Positions 8,671 to 18,502 of a DNA stretch of 64,000 bases are shown here, piece after piece. The translations under genes and the position numbers were made by a program. Position 1 is the first letter of the stretch, and each line of letters begins with the position of its first letter. The notes under the pieces are model-generated. The model searched no databases. It was not told the origin of the DNA and saw only the letters and a program-made list of their open reading frames with translations. The DNA is from an uncultured Bacteroidales bacterium (GTDB lineage: Bacteria > Bacteroidota > Bacteroidia > Bacteroidales > FEN-979): NCBI GenBank assembly GCA_903845055.1, contig CAIMWF010000040.1, forward strand, positions 1 to 64,000, written 5' to 3'.

Positions 8671-10701
8671 ATGTTCGCCCACCGGCCGGTTCCCTGGTTT
8701 TTTCCGAATTCAACCCTGCTGGTTTCCAGGATTACCTGCGGCATCTTTGCCCTGGCATTGCTGTTACCGGCTCCGGGCCGCGGCGATCCTCCCCCCATGC
8801 GGAAGGAAAAAAACCCGCACCACGGGGCCGATACAGTTTTTGTTTGCAAAGGGTTGTACATCCTGACGATGAGTCTCATGGTCAAGGTTCCCCGCGACAC
8901 AAGTTATGTCATTCATCATCCTACCGGCAATATCTACGACTCTTCCGGCTACCGGAAATCGAAGGTTTTTTATGATACCGTGTATAATAAGTTCAACCGG
9001 TCGGCGATCACAAAACTGATTTACCCGCTTGCCTTTCATGAACCGAAACAATCAAACCTGCCGGATACGGTCCAGGTTATGAAAGGAACTTCACCTTTTG
9101 AGGTTGCAAAAGGCAAAATCATCCGGAATATCCGCATTGAAGTGCTATCCCCTTTCGGGACAAGCATATACGACACCTGCAGCTACGCGCAGACGACCGC
9201 AGGAAAAGCCCTGAACAGCGTTCACCGCAACACCCGGCAATTCATCGTACGACGAAACCTGCTCTTTAAAAAAGGTGACCGGGTAAATCCCGGCCTGCTC
9301 GCCGACAATGAGCGTATCCTGAAGGAGATCAACGCAGTTGACAATGCCCGCATCATTGTCACGCCCACCGGCCCTGGGAGCGATTCGGCCGACCTGGTGG
9401 TCCTTGTAAAGGATGTATGGACCATCGGGCTGGACGTACCGTTCATCTCATCAGAAAAGATTGGCCTGCGTATCTTCGATGCAAACTTCCTGGGCCTGAG
9501 CGACCGGATCACCGCCAAGATGTCGGTGAATCCCTACCGGGCACCCCTTTACCGCCTGGATGGATTGACCTACACGCATCCCAACATTGGCGGTTCCTTT
9601 ATCAATGCAACCCTCGATTATACGCGAAGCGACCCGGGTGAACAGAACCTCTCTGCAACCTTTGACCGCGCGTTCTATACCAACCAGACCCGGTGGGCCG
9701 GGGGCCTTGTGATCGCCTGGAGAGAGGAAGTCAATGAAATTAAAAATTCAAAGCCCGACATTGCATACTCCGGCAATGAATCGCTATGGCTGGGATTGGC
9801 CTCCCTCCTCAACGGACCATCGGCGACTTCGCGCGCAGTAGTTACTGCCGGCATTTCCCGGAACGAATTTTCATCACGTCCCTATGTCTCCATCGATTCG
9901 AACCGGAATTATTACAACCACCTGCAGTTTCTTTCTGCCTTGTCCCTTTCAAAAAACAACTATTACCTGACCGACTTCCTTTTTGATTTCGGGAAAACGG
10001 AAAACCTGCCTTACGGGCACCTTTTCCAGGTGACAGGGGGGTACGACAAAACCGATTATTATGCGCGCATTTATGCCGGGGCGGTCATTTCCGGGGGGAA
10101 TTTTTTCAACAGGGTCGGGTATCTCGAAGCCTATGCCAGGTTCGGCGGTTTTCTTGATGCCTCCAGGGTTGAAGACGCGGTGATCAAATTCAACCTGAGT
10201 TATTTTACACCGCTGATCAAGACAAGCGAAAGGGGCTACAAATACAGGTGTTTTTTCCTGGCCGATTATCGCCATGTTTTCAACCAGCGCTCCAACAACC
10301 GAGACTATTACAACGCAAACCTGATTTTCAACATCGATAAGATCAACAACCCCGCGGAATTCAGGGGAGCAAATTTCATTTCGGTGCGAACGGCTATGAA
10401 ATGCTTTACCCCTTGGTATTTCTATGGGTTCCGTTTTGCCCTGACCGCCGATCTCCAGTCGGGGCTGGTTTCTCAAAAAGATGAACCCCTGGTACATGCA
10501 TCCCTTTTCTCTGGCATCGGCGTTGGTATTGTCATCAAAAATGATAACCTGGTATTTCCTGCCCTCTCCATTTCAGGATACTATTATCCCTCATCAGCCT
10601 GGGATATAAGCGAGTTCCAGTTTGTGATCAATTCGAGGATGAACGTGGCATTTTACAATTTCAACGTCAGCGCCCCCTATGAAGAATCGCTGGGGAATTG
10701 A
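8671..10701 (+). CDS. POTRA plus outer-membrane beta-barrel protein (BamA/TamA-like surface antigen family)
   Basis: Start directly follows pgm stop; FIVRRNLLFKKGDRVNPGLLADNERILKEINAVDNARIIVTP resembles a POTRA unit, followed by a beta-rich region. Confidence 0.6.
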   Translation: MFAHRPVPWFFPNSTLLVSRITCGIFALALLLPAPGRGDPPPMRKEKNPHHGADTVFVCKGLYILTMSLMVKVPRDTSYVIHHPTGNIYDSSGYRKSKVFYDTVYNKFNRSAITKLIYPLAFHEPKQSNLPDTVQVMKGTSPFEVAKGKIIRNIRIEVLSPFGTSIYDTCSYAQTTAGKALNSVHRNTRQFIVRRNLLFKKGDRVNPGLLADNERILKEINAVDNARIIVTPTGPGSDSADLVVLVKDVWTIGLDVPFISSEKIGLRIFDANFLGLSDRITAKMSVNPYRAPLYRLDGLTYTHPNIGGSFINATLDYTRSDPGEQNLSATFDRAFYTNQTRWAGGLVIAWREEVNEIKNSKPDIAYSGNESLWLGLASLLNGPSATSRAVVTAGISRNEFSSRPYVSIDSNRNYYNHLQFLSALSLSKNNYYLTDFLFDFGKTENLPYGHLFQVTGGYDKTDYYARIYAGAVISGGNFFNRVGYLEAYARFGGFLDASRVEDAVIKFNLSYFTPLIKTSERGYKYRCFFLADYRHVFNQRSNNRDYYNANLIFNIDKINNPAEFRGANFISVRTAMKCFTPWYFYGFRFALTADLQSGLVSQKDEPLVHASLFSGIGVGIVIKNDNLVFPALSISGYYYPSSAWDISEFQFVINSRMNVAFYNFNVSAPYEESLGN

Positions 10702-10754
10702 AATCCGGGAAAGAAAATGTAGCTTTACACCGTGAAATGTTTAAACGAGATATC

Positions 10755-11303
10755 ATGACCGAACCCATCCATCCTGCCGGGGAAGACCCTGTCTATTCTA
10801 GGAAAGTACTTGAAATGCTTACTGTTGCCAATGAATACTGTCTTTTCCTTGAAAAGGCCGAGGCCTATTCCGCCGAGGAACTACTGAACTTCCTGCAGAA
10901 AATATCGCCCCTGATCTACCTGAAAGGGAGTCTGCTCCCGGAGACCGGCGTGGAGGACGAGGATGCAACCGAACACTACGTTAGCGAAGAACAGTGGGAG
11001 CACCTTTTCAACCTGCTTCACAACAAGTTCGGCGACCGGGACCTGTTTTTCTTTGTCGACCGGCAGGAGAAAAGCCACAACGATCCGGTCAAAGGAAGCC
11101 TTGCCGAATGTTTTACCGACATATACCAGGATCTTAAGGATTTCCTGTTGTTATACCAGAATCCACTCAAATCGTTCAAGGCGAATGCGGTCAGGGATTG
11201 CAAGCGCCTGTTTGAATCACGTTTCGGCTACAAACTCACCGTTGTGCAACCCGTAATCCATTGCCTCCTGTTTCCGGGTGAAACGAATGATTACAATTTT
11301 TAA
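10755..11303 (+). CDS. DUF5063-like protein
   Basis: YSRKVLEMLTVANEYCLFLEKAE...LLNFLQKISPLIYLKGSLLPE...YVSEEQWE. Confidence 0.7.
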   Translation: MTEPIHPAGEDPVYSRKVLEMLTVANEYCLFLEKAEAYSAEELLNFLQKISPLIYLKGSLLPETGVEDEDATEHYVSEEQWEHLFNLLHNKFGDRDLFFFVDRQEKSHNDPVKGSLAECFTDIYQDLKDFLLLYQNPLKSFKANAVRDCKRLFESRFGYKLTVVQPVIHCLLFPGETNDYNF

Positions 11304-11349
11304 ACACTTAACCCTAACTTCCCTATATTTGTAACAAATACTTCATATC

Positions 11350-11694
11350 ATGATCAACCGCCAGGACTTCAATGATTTTTACAGTGAAATGGAACCGGAG
11401 AAAGTTGTCATGACCATCAACGATTACCTTGCTGCCTATGATGAGTACATTGTTGAAATTCGCAGGAATGTTGAAAAGAAGGATTTTGAACGTCTGAAAT
11501 ACTATTCACACAAACTGGCCGGTGTTATCGGTTTCTTTTGGGATCCCGACAGCCATGGAGCTGCGCAGCGGTTTGAACAGATGGCCACGGATAAAACCGA
11601 GGCAGGTCTGAACGAAAGGTATGAAGATCTTGTAAAGAAGTCCTTGTTGCTCAACAAGGAATTACTGGAGATCAAGAAAGAATATTTATCATAA
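11350..11694 (+). CDS. Stand-alone HPt-like phosphotransfer domain protein (copy 1)
   Basis: YYSHKLAGVIGFFWDP resembles the HPt His motif (HxLKG); all-helical 114 aa. Confidence 0.6.
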   Translation: MINRQDFNDFYSEMEPEKVVMTINDYLAAYDEYIVEIRRNVEKKDFERLKYYSHKLAGVIGFFWDPDSHGAAQRFEQMATDKTEAGLNERYEDLVKKSLLLNKELLEIKKEYLS

Positions 11695-11706
11695 AACCAT
11701 GATAAC

Positions 11707-12048
11707 ATGATAGATCGTAAATTACTAAACGATCATTTCCTTGGTGATAACGATTTTATCGTTACCCTCATCGACCAGTATTTTCCCGCCTATGATGATT
11801 ACATGGGAAAAATCAGGGCTGATCTTGAATCGCGAAACTTTGAATCACTTGCATTTTTCGCACACAAACTGAAAGGCCTCATCGTTCTCTTCTGGGACCC
11901 CGTTGCAACCGAAATAGCCGAAAGATTTGTCAGGATGGCCAAGGACAAATCAGAAACAGGGCTGGAAAATACCTTTAATGAGCTGGAGACAAAATCCATC
12001 GCTCTTAATGAAGAGATCAGGCTGCTAAAGCAGGAGTTTACTTCCTGA
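11707..12048 (+). CDS. Stand-alone HPt-like phosphotransfer domain protein (copy 2, paralogue of 11350-11694)
   Basis: FFAHKLKGLIVLFWDP; similar along full length to the preceding ORF. Confidence 0.6.
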   Translation: MIDRKLLNDHFLGDNDFIVTLIDQYFPAYDDYMGKIRADLESRNFESLAFFAHKLKGLIVLFWDPVATEIAERFVRMAKDKSETGLENTFNELETKSIALNEEIRLLKQEFTS

Positions 12049-13063
12049 CGTGTTTATCAAGTCGGTTGAGCCCTTCGATCGCCTTGTCGTAGTTGACCTC
12101 GATCTTGAGCGATGCCTGGTAATCCTCATACGCTTTCCTGTAATTACCCGACAATTCATAAGCGTACCCCCGGTTGAAATAGGCCTGGTAATAGGCCGGA
12201 TCCTTTTTCAGCGACTCGGTGAAGTAATGCTGCGCCTTTGCAAAATCCTTGATATAGACAAGGTAAATATAACCGATGTTGTAGGAAGCCTCCCTGAAGG
12301 CTGTATCAAAACGCGACAATGCCTGGTACGATTCAATAGCAAGATCGTACCGGCCGGTTTCCTGGTAAAACAATCCGAGCATGTACATGGCTTCACGGCT
12401 GTGGGGCCTGATATTCAGCGCATTTTTAAGATAAAGCACGGCCATCGGATCTTTTCTCATGGAATAAAGTTCGCCTAACTGCACATATGCCTCATAGTAT
12501 TTCTGGTTCTTGTCAACCGCCTGCATCAGGTCGCCAACGGCATGAATGGTATCGCCCTGTTCGAGGAGCGCGACAGCCCTCGTAAAATAGGCCGAAGCAT
12601 TGCCGTTGTCTATCGCAAGAAGCTGTTTTACCGTTTCGTAGCAATTCCTATAGTCCTTGACGATCAGGTACAGCTTGGCCAGTTTTAACAAGGCTTCCTT
12701 GTCTTCCGCGTTGATTTCGACAGCCTTTTTCAGGGCGTCACGGCTTCCATCGGGTTTACCCATCAGGAGATAGATGTCGGAAAGGGTTGTATAATAAACC
12801 GATTTCTTTGCATCAAGTGAAATCGCCCTGTTCACATCGGTGAGCGCCCTGTCAAACTGGTGATCGGTCAGATAGCATTTGGCACGCTGGTTGTAGAGCT
12901 CAGGATTTTTTAAATCCTGCTGGATCTGCTGGGAAAGGTTTTCAATCTTTACCATCGTCGAATCAGCCCCGGCCGAAGCCTTCCGGGAGGCCCCTCCCCC
13001 GTCCCTGTGACAGGAACAGAATGAAATCAGGATCAGAAAAGTAAAAATGATTCTGTTTTTCAT
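12038..13063 (-). CDS. TPR-repeat lipoprotein
   Basis: Signal sequence ending FCSCHRDGG; repeated ALTDVNRAISLDAK / AYFNRGYAYELSGNYRKAYEDYQ TPR units. Confidence 0.85.
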   Translation of the reverse strand: MKNRIIFTFLILISFCSCHRDGGGASRKASAGADSTMVKIENLSQQIQQDLKNPELYNQRAKCYLTDHQFDRALTDVNRAISLDAKKSVYYTTLSDIYLLMGKPDGSRDALKKAVEINAEDKEALLKLAKLYLIVKDYRNCYETVKQLLAIDNGNASAYFTRAVALLEQGDTIHAVGDLMQAVDKNQKYYEAYVQLGELYSMRKDPMAVLYLKNALNIRPHSREAMYMLGLFYQETGRYDLAIESYQALSRFDTAFREASYNIGYIYLVYIKDFAKAQHYFTESLKKDPAYYQAYFNRGYAYELSGNYRKAYEDYQASLKIEVNYDKAIEGLNRLDKHVRK

Positions 13064-13067
13064 GCTG

Positions 13068-14072
13068 CTAATTATGAGGATTTAACACTGCCATGATCTT
13101 GCCTTCCAGTTCATCTGCAAGTTCAAGATTGTCCTGCAGTATCTTCTTCACGGCGTCACGTCCCTGGCCCAACTTTGTATCACCGTAGCTGAACCACGAC
13201 CCGCTCTTCTTGATGATGTTGAGTTCGGTGGCGAGATCGATAATCTCAAAGGGTTTGGAAATTCCTTCACCAAAAATGATGTCGAACTCCGCCTTGCGGA
13301 AAGGGGGGGCCACCTTGTTTTTTACCACTTTTACCTTTACATGGTTCCCAACGATCTCTTCGCCTTCTTTCAACTGGGTCTGCTTCCGAATGTCAAGCCG
13401 GACCGATGCATAGAACTTCAGCGCATTGCCGCCCGTCGTGGTCTCGGGATTGCCGAACATCACGCCGATTTTTTCACGGAGCTGATTGATAAATATGCAA
13501 CAGGTGGATGTTTTGCTGATGGTCGAAGTGAGCTTCCTCAGCGCCTGCGACATCAGCCTCGCCTGCAAACCCATTTTCGAATCGCCCATCTCGCCTTCGA
13601 TCTCACTTTTCGGTGTCAGGGCCGCCACCGAGTCGATGACAATGATATCGATCGCCCCTGAACGGATCAGGTTTTCGGTAATCTCCAGCGCCTGCTCCCC
13701 GTTGTCGGGTTGCGAAACCAGCAGGTTCTCGACATCAACGCCCAGCTTTTGTGCATAAAAACGGTCAAAGGCATGCTCGGCATCGATAAACGCCGCAATG
13801 CCGCCCAGTTTTTGAGCCTCCGCAATGGCGTGCAGCGCCAGCGTTGTTTTCCCCGACGACTCGGGTCCGTATATTTCTATGACTCGCCCTTTGGGCAGTC
13901 CACCAATTCCCAAGGCCGCATTGAGCCCGATTGACCCGGTCGAGATTACCTCAACCGCCTCTATGGCACTGTCTCCCAACCTCATGACCGTTCCCTTGCC
14001 ATAGGTCTTTTCCAGCTTATCCAGCGTAAGCTGTAAAGCCTTTACCTTTTCTTTGTTTACTTCGTTTGCCAT
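13068..14072 (-). CDS. recA: Recombinase A
   Basis: [20 protein letters not shown] Walker [36 protein letters not shown]. Confidence 0.99.
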   Translation of the reverse strand: MANEVNKEKVKALQLTLDKLEKTYGKGTVMRLGDSAIEAVEVISTGSIGLNAALGIGGLPKGRVIEIYGPESSGKTTLALHAIAEAQKLGGIAAFIDAEHAFDRFYAQKLGVDVENLLVSQPDNGEQALEITENLIRSGAIDIIVIDSVAALTPKSEIEGEMGDSKMGLQARLMSQALRKLTSTISKTSTCCIFINQLREKIGVMFGNPETTTGGNALKFYASVRLDIRKQTQLKEGEEIVGNHVKVKVVKNKVAPPFRKAEFDIIFGEGISKPFEIIDLATELNIIKKSGSWFSYGDTKLGQGRDAVKKILQDNLELADELEGKIMAVLNPHN

Positions 14073-14094
14073 TGTTGTTTCCTCCCCTTTTTAT

Positions 14095-14174
14095 GAGACG
14101 CATGCGATGCGTCTTTACGTTGAGACGCACTGTGGTGCGCCTTTACTCCTGTCGGGACGCACTGCGGTGCGTCC
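14095..14174. repeat. Three tandem degenerate GACGCA...TGCGTC palindromes between bcp and recA
   Basis: 14097-14113 GACGCATGCGATGCGTC; 14124-14141 GACGCACTGTGGTGCGCC; 14155-14174 GGACGCACTGCGGTGCGTCC. Confidence 0.85.
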
Positions 14175-14178
14175 ATGC

Positions 14179-14649
14179 TCAGAGGCTGAGGCCCGGGGCC
14201 TGCAGGATCTGCGCAGTGTGATTTTTCGTGTCCACCTTCTCAAAGATGTGCAGGATGCGACCATCTTCCCCGATGATAAAGGTCATCCGAAGGATTCCCT
14301 CATATTCTTTACCATAAAGTTTCTTTTTACCCCACACGCCATAATCATTGATGATCTTTTTTGCTTTATCGGGTATGAGGGCAAAAGGTAATACGTATTT
14401 TTCAGAAAAATTTTTATGCGATTTTTCATCGTCTGCGCTGACACCGATGATATTAAACCCTTTCTCCATGAGAACCTGGTAGTTATCCCTTAGATTGCAC
14501 GCTTCTGCCGTGCAGCCGGGGGTGTTGTCCTTTGGATAAAAATAGAGGATGACTGTGCTTCCCCTGAAGGACGCCAGGGAAATTTCATTTCCGTGCTGAT
14601 CAATTCCCCGGATTTCGGGTGCCTGATCTCCAACTTTTAACTGTGCCAT
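14179..14649 (-). CDS. bcp: Thioredoxin-dependent thiol peroxidase (peroxiredoxin Q/Bcp)
   Basis: YFYPKDNTPGCTAEACNLRDNY. Confidence 0.95.
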   Translation of the reverse strand: MAQLKVGDQAPEIRGIDQHGNEISLASFRGSTVILYFYPKDNTPGCTAEACNLRDNYQVLMEKGFNIIGVSADDEKSHKNFSEKYVLPFALIPDKAKKIINDYGVWGKKKLYGKEYEGILRMTFIIGEDGRILHIFEKVDTKNHTAQILQAPGLSL

Positions 14650-14751
14650 ATTCAGTTCCAGGATTACAGATTTTCATGCGGCTTACAACCTTCAAAATTA
14701 GAAATTAATGGCTGAAGAGCACCCTATTCCATTGTTGAGTTATCAACAACT

Positions 14752-15414
14752 TTATGTTGCCTGATCCGTCAGGAAATATTTGCAGAAGGCGCTGATCCCG
14801 CATTCATGGCACTTTGGTTTACGGGCAGTGCATACGTACCTGCCGTGCAGGATTAGCCAGTGATGAGCGATGGAGCGCAGGTTTTCGGGTATGTGAGCGA
14901 TTAGTTGCGCCTCTGTCTGTAAAGGATTTTTGGCGCCGGTTGTGAGACCGATCCTGGCAGCCACGCGGAACACATGGGTATCGACGGCAATGACTGGTTT
15001 GTCGTAGATCACGGAAGCAAGAACATTGGCCGTTTTCCGGCCGATCCCGGGGATATTCTGGAGTTCGCCGATATCCGAAGGCAGCACACCTCCGTATACC
15101 GTTACCACTGTTTTTGCCATACCGACCAGGCTCCTGGTTTTGTTGTTCGGGTATGTGCAACTTCTGATCAGGTTAAAAACATCGGCAGGATCAGCCCCTG
15201 CAAGCGATACGACATCGGGAAAACGCCTGAAAAACGGAGGGGTTATGATGTTCACCCGCTTGTCGGTGCATTGTGCCGAAAGGATGACGGCAACCGTCAG
15301 TTCGTAGGGATCGGTATAGACCAGTTCTGTTTCAGCTGTGGGACTGTGTTCCAGGAAATAGCCGAGGACCTTCCTGAACCTTTCTTCTTTTCGCATGGGA
15401 AAGAGTTTGGGCAA
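14752..15414 (-). CDS. nth: Endonuclease III
   Basis: [41 protein letters not shown]-terminal C-X6-C-X2-C-X5-C cluster. Confidence 0.97.
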   Translation of the reverse strand: MPKLFPMRKEERFRKVLGYFLEHSPTAETELVYTDPYELTVAVILSAQCTDKRVNIITPPFFRRFPDVVSLAGADPADVFNLIRSCTYPNNKTRSLVGMAKTVVTVYGGVLPSDIGELQNIPGIGRKTANVLASVIYDKPVIAVDTHVFRVAARIGLTTGAKNPLQTEAQLIAHIPENLRSIAHHWLILHGRYVCTARKPKCHECGISAFCKYFLTDQAT

Positions 15415-15499
15415 AATTGCAAAAAAACCGGGATTAATCCACTAATTTTGTCTGCCGGATGCCTCCCTGACAGCAGGAAATCCGTTAACCATTCGCTCT

Positions 15500-16732
15500 A
15501 TGGCTCAAAACCAGTATGATCTCATCATCGCCGGTGCCGGACCGGCCGGGTGCACCCTCGCCCTGAACCTTTCGGGCCGGGGATTGCGCATTGCGGTGAT
15601 CGAAAAGGATGTTTTTCCCAGGCACAAGATCTGCGGCGATGCCCTGAGCGGCAAAGTGCTCAATGTTCTCAAAAGAATGCCGGGCGGGGTTTATGCTGAT
15701 TTCCTGCGCGATGCCGGCAAAGTCGCATCTTGGGGCATCCGGTTTACAGCACCGAACGGCCACGGGCTTGATGTTCCGTTCGTTCAGGAAAGGGCTCCCG
15801 GGACACCCCCGCCGGGATATGTTTGCAGGCGGGAGGATTTTGACAATTTTTTATTTCAGAGGCTGAAATTGTGCAGTGACATCGATATTTTCGAAGGAGA
15901 AAAAGTCACCGGTCTTGCCTTCACCCCCGACGCCGCCCTTGTGGAAACCGGCATCCGCGCGCTCACCGGGAAAATTGTAGCCGGGGCCGACGGCGTCCAT
16001 TCGGTGATCCGGAAAATGACGATCGGGGACCCTCCCGACAAGCGGCATTTCTGCGTCGGGATTCGCGCCTATTATAAAAACGTGACGGGTCTCCATCCCG
16101 ACAACTTCATCGAACTCATCTTCCTCAAAGAATTGCTTCCGGGGTACTTCTGGATATTTCCCTCAACCGGGGGGCTGGTCAATGCGGGTTTCGGAATGAT
16201 GCACGAACAGGTGGTAAAACTGGGGGAAAACCTTAACCAGGTTTTGAACCGTCTGGTAAGCTCACATCCCTTGATCGCCCCAAGGTTCAGGAATGCGGAA
16301 ATTTCCGGCAGGGCCGAGGCCCATTCCCTGCCCCTGGCCTCCTTTCATCCCAAACGTTCGGGCGACCGGTTCCTGCTGCTTGGCGATGCCGCCTTCATGG
16401 TGGATCCATTCAGCGGCGAGGGGATCGGCAATGCCATGGGGACAGGTGAAATTGCAGCCTCGGTTCTTGAAAATTGCTTCAGAATCAATGATTTTTCGGC
16501 CGGGGAACTTCTCAAATTCGAAGCCGGGATCGGGCGCAGGTTTTCACAGGAGTTCAGAACCACATCGGTCATGCAACGGCTGGCAGGGTCACCCTTTCTT
16601 TTCAACCTGGTGGTTGACAAGGCACGAAAAAATAAAAACCTGCGCGATCTGCTTACGTCGATGTTTACCAATGAAGATATGAAGGAAAAACTTACCCGGC
16701 CGGGGTTCTATGCGGGTTTACTCTTCAAATAG
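15500..16732 (+). CDS. Geranylgeranyl reductase-like FAD-dependent oxidoreductase
   Basis: DLIIAGAGPAGCTLALNLSGRGLRIAVIEKDVFPRHKICGDALS; LLGDAAFMVDPFSGEGIGNAMGTG. Confidence 0.85.
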   Translation: MAQNQYDLIIAGAGPAGCTLALNLSGRGLRIAVIEKDVFPRHKICGDALSGKVLNVLKRMPGGVYADFLRDAGKVASWGIRFTAPNGHGLDVPFVQERAPGTPPPGYVCRREDFDNFLFQRLKLCSDIDIFEGEKVTGLAFTPDAALVETGIRALTGKIVAGADGVHSVIRKMTIGDPPDKRHFCVGIRAYYKNVTGLHPDNFIELIFLKELLPGYFWIFPSTGGLVNAGFGMMHEQVVKLGENLNQVLNRLVSSHPLIAPRFRNAEISGRAEAHSLPLASFHPKRSGDRFLLLGDAAFMVDPFSGEGIGNAMGTGEIAASVLENCFRINDFSAGELLKFEAGIGRRFSQEFRTTSVMQRLAGSPFLFNLVVDKARKNKNLRDLLTSMFTNEDMKEKLTRPGFYAGLLFK

Positions 16733-16747
16733 GAGGAGGGAGGCCGG

Positions 16748-17866
16748 TTATTTGTCACGCAGGATGGTGACAGAACCTTTGAAAAGGTCATCACCATACT
16801 GACCCTTGCACTGGAGAATGTAAAAATAGGTCCCGTCGGAAAGGTTTGAGCAATCCCATTCCTCGCTCTTGAAATTTGTCTTGTTGAAGACCTTTTTTCC
16901 CCACCGGTTGAAAACGATCAGTTCATTGGACAGGTATGCGTCCCGGAAATCTTTCAGGGGCAACCCCATGATCTGGACCTGGAAGGAGTCGTTTTTTTTG
17001 TCGCCGTTTGGCGTCAGGACATTGCCGATCTGCAATTCGACCACATTTACCTTCAATTGGTGCGTGATGGTCGTATCGCAGCCGTTCAGGTCGGTAAAGT
17101 TAAGACTGACAATAAACAGCCCGGTTCTTTTATAGGTATGCCCGGCCGGGTTGAGGTTCGTGACTTTGGTGGTATCCCCGAAATCCCAGGTCCAGTTTGT
17201 AAGGTGTTTCTTCATCGAATCGGGAAAAACAACCTGGATATTCGGGTTTGTAAGGTATATTACGGTATCCTTGGGCAGGATGTCGAAATCGATTTTGGGC
17301 GATTTGAGTACATCCACGAAATAGGCGGTGTCGATGGTACATTGAACCGAGTCGGTGACCAGAAGGTGCGAGCGGCCGTGACACAATCCGAAAACCAGGG
17401 TATCCTGGGAGAACCCGCCGTTCCAGTTATAGGTGTAGGGAGGGTAAATCTTACTCCTGGTACCGCCCGAAACAAGCACCTTGAATTGTCCCTTGCAATC
17501 TTTGATACACCCCAGGCTGTTATAGCGGTAAAGGGTGTCGATATTCATTTTCGGATGCATTTTCAGCAGCGCCTGGTTGCTGGTATCCGTCATCCCCCCG
17601 GCTGTAACGATGCACCGGTAAATCCCTGCGGAACTTCCTTTCACCCTGAGGATTTTATACACTGAATCCGCCGCCCCGGCGATGTCGATGAAATTCCACT
17701 GCCAGCGATAGGCAATGGCAGCACCCCCCGCTCCCGTTACAAGTGTTGTGAAAATAATGCTGTCGCCGTAACATGCGGTGGTGTCTGCCGGTTTGATGGT
17801 GACGGACACCTGTCCAAGGACGGTGATGCTTGCAAAAATGGATAAAATGATCAGGAGATGTTTCAT
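16748..17866 (-). CDS. Secreted protein with PKD-like domain and CHU_C/T9SS type B sorting domain
   Basis: NVLTPNGDKKNDSFQV...LIVFNRWGKKVFNKTNF...LSDGTYFYIL. Confidence 0.88.
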   Translation of the reverse strand: MKHLLIILSIFASITVLGQVSVTIKPADTTACYGDSIIFTTLVTGAGGAAIAYRWQWNFIDIAGAADSVYKILRVKGSSAGIYRCIVTAGGMTDTSNQALLKMHPKMNIDTLYRYNSLGCIKDCKGQFKVLVSGGTRSKIYPPYTYNWNGGFSQDTLVFGLCHGRSHLLVTDSVQCTIDTAYFVDVLKSPKIDFDILPKDTVIYLTNPNIQVVFPDSMKKHLTNWTWDFGDTTKVTNLNPAGHTYKRTGLFIVSLNFTDLNGCDTTITHQLKVNVVELQIGNVLTPNGDKKNDSFQVQIMGLPLKDFRDAYLSNELIVFNRWGKKVFNKTNFKSEEWDCSNLSDGTYFYILQCKGQYGDDLFKGSVTILRDK

Positions 17867-17954
17867 CTGGGTGTAATACTGCAGCAAAAATAAGAATTTC
17901 TTTGATTCAGGCCACGATAAAGATCAAACGCTCAAAGCCGGTCAATTAGTATGG

Positions 17955-18317
17955 TCAGAACTGATTGTTTGAAATCATGATGAGGGTGCAGGCATGTACT
18001 ACCTCGATCCCCGCCGCCTCGAGGATGCCGGCAAATTCGGGAGACTCGGTACCGGGATTGAAGATCACCCTGCTGGGTTTCAGCCCCAGGATGTAGTCGT
18101 AATAGGCGGGTAGGTTCTTCGGCCCGATGTACAGGGTGACCGTGTGTATGTCTTCGAATTTCGGAAAAGGTTTTTCAATCCTTACCCCGCTGATCTCCCC
18201 TTCACGCAACCCCACAGCTACAACAGGCACATTGCTGTATTTCAGTTTCCTGACAGCCATGTAGGCAAAACGTTCCGGGTTCGTGGTGGCACCCAGGACC
18301 AGGGTCTTTTTTTTCAC
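17955..18317 (-). CDS. CoA-binding (YccU-like) protein
   Basis: TLVLGATTNPERFAYMAVRKL...RVIFNPGTESPEFAGILEAAGIEVVHACTLIM. Confidence 0.85.
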   Translation of the reverse strand: MKKKTLVLGATTNPERFAYMAVRKLKYSNVPVVAVGLREGEISGVRIEKPFPKFEDIHTVTLYIGPKNLPAYYDYILGLKPSRVIFNPGTESPEFAGILEAAGIEVVHACTLIMISNNQF

Positions 18318-18469
18318 GTGTTAATTAATTCACAGACATCTGCAAAAATAGGTAAAAACAGTCAAAACGACTGAAATTTATCGCTGTTAATGACAAAATT
18401 TCATTAAAAAACAACAAAGTTTCCATTGGCAAAAATATTGCGGGCAACCAGCCACATGTATGATACCTA

Positions 18470-18496
18470 AAAATCGTAAATCGTAAATCGTAAATA
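18470..18496 (+). repeat. Short tandem repeat family B (AAATCGT)3
   Basis: aaaatcgtaaatcgtaaatcgtaaat ending 7 nt before the clpB ATG. Confidence 0.95.
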
Positions 18497-18502
18497 ATTC
18501 AT

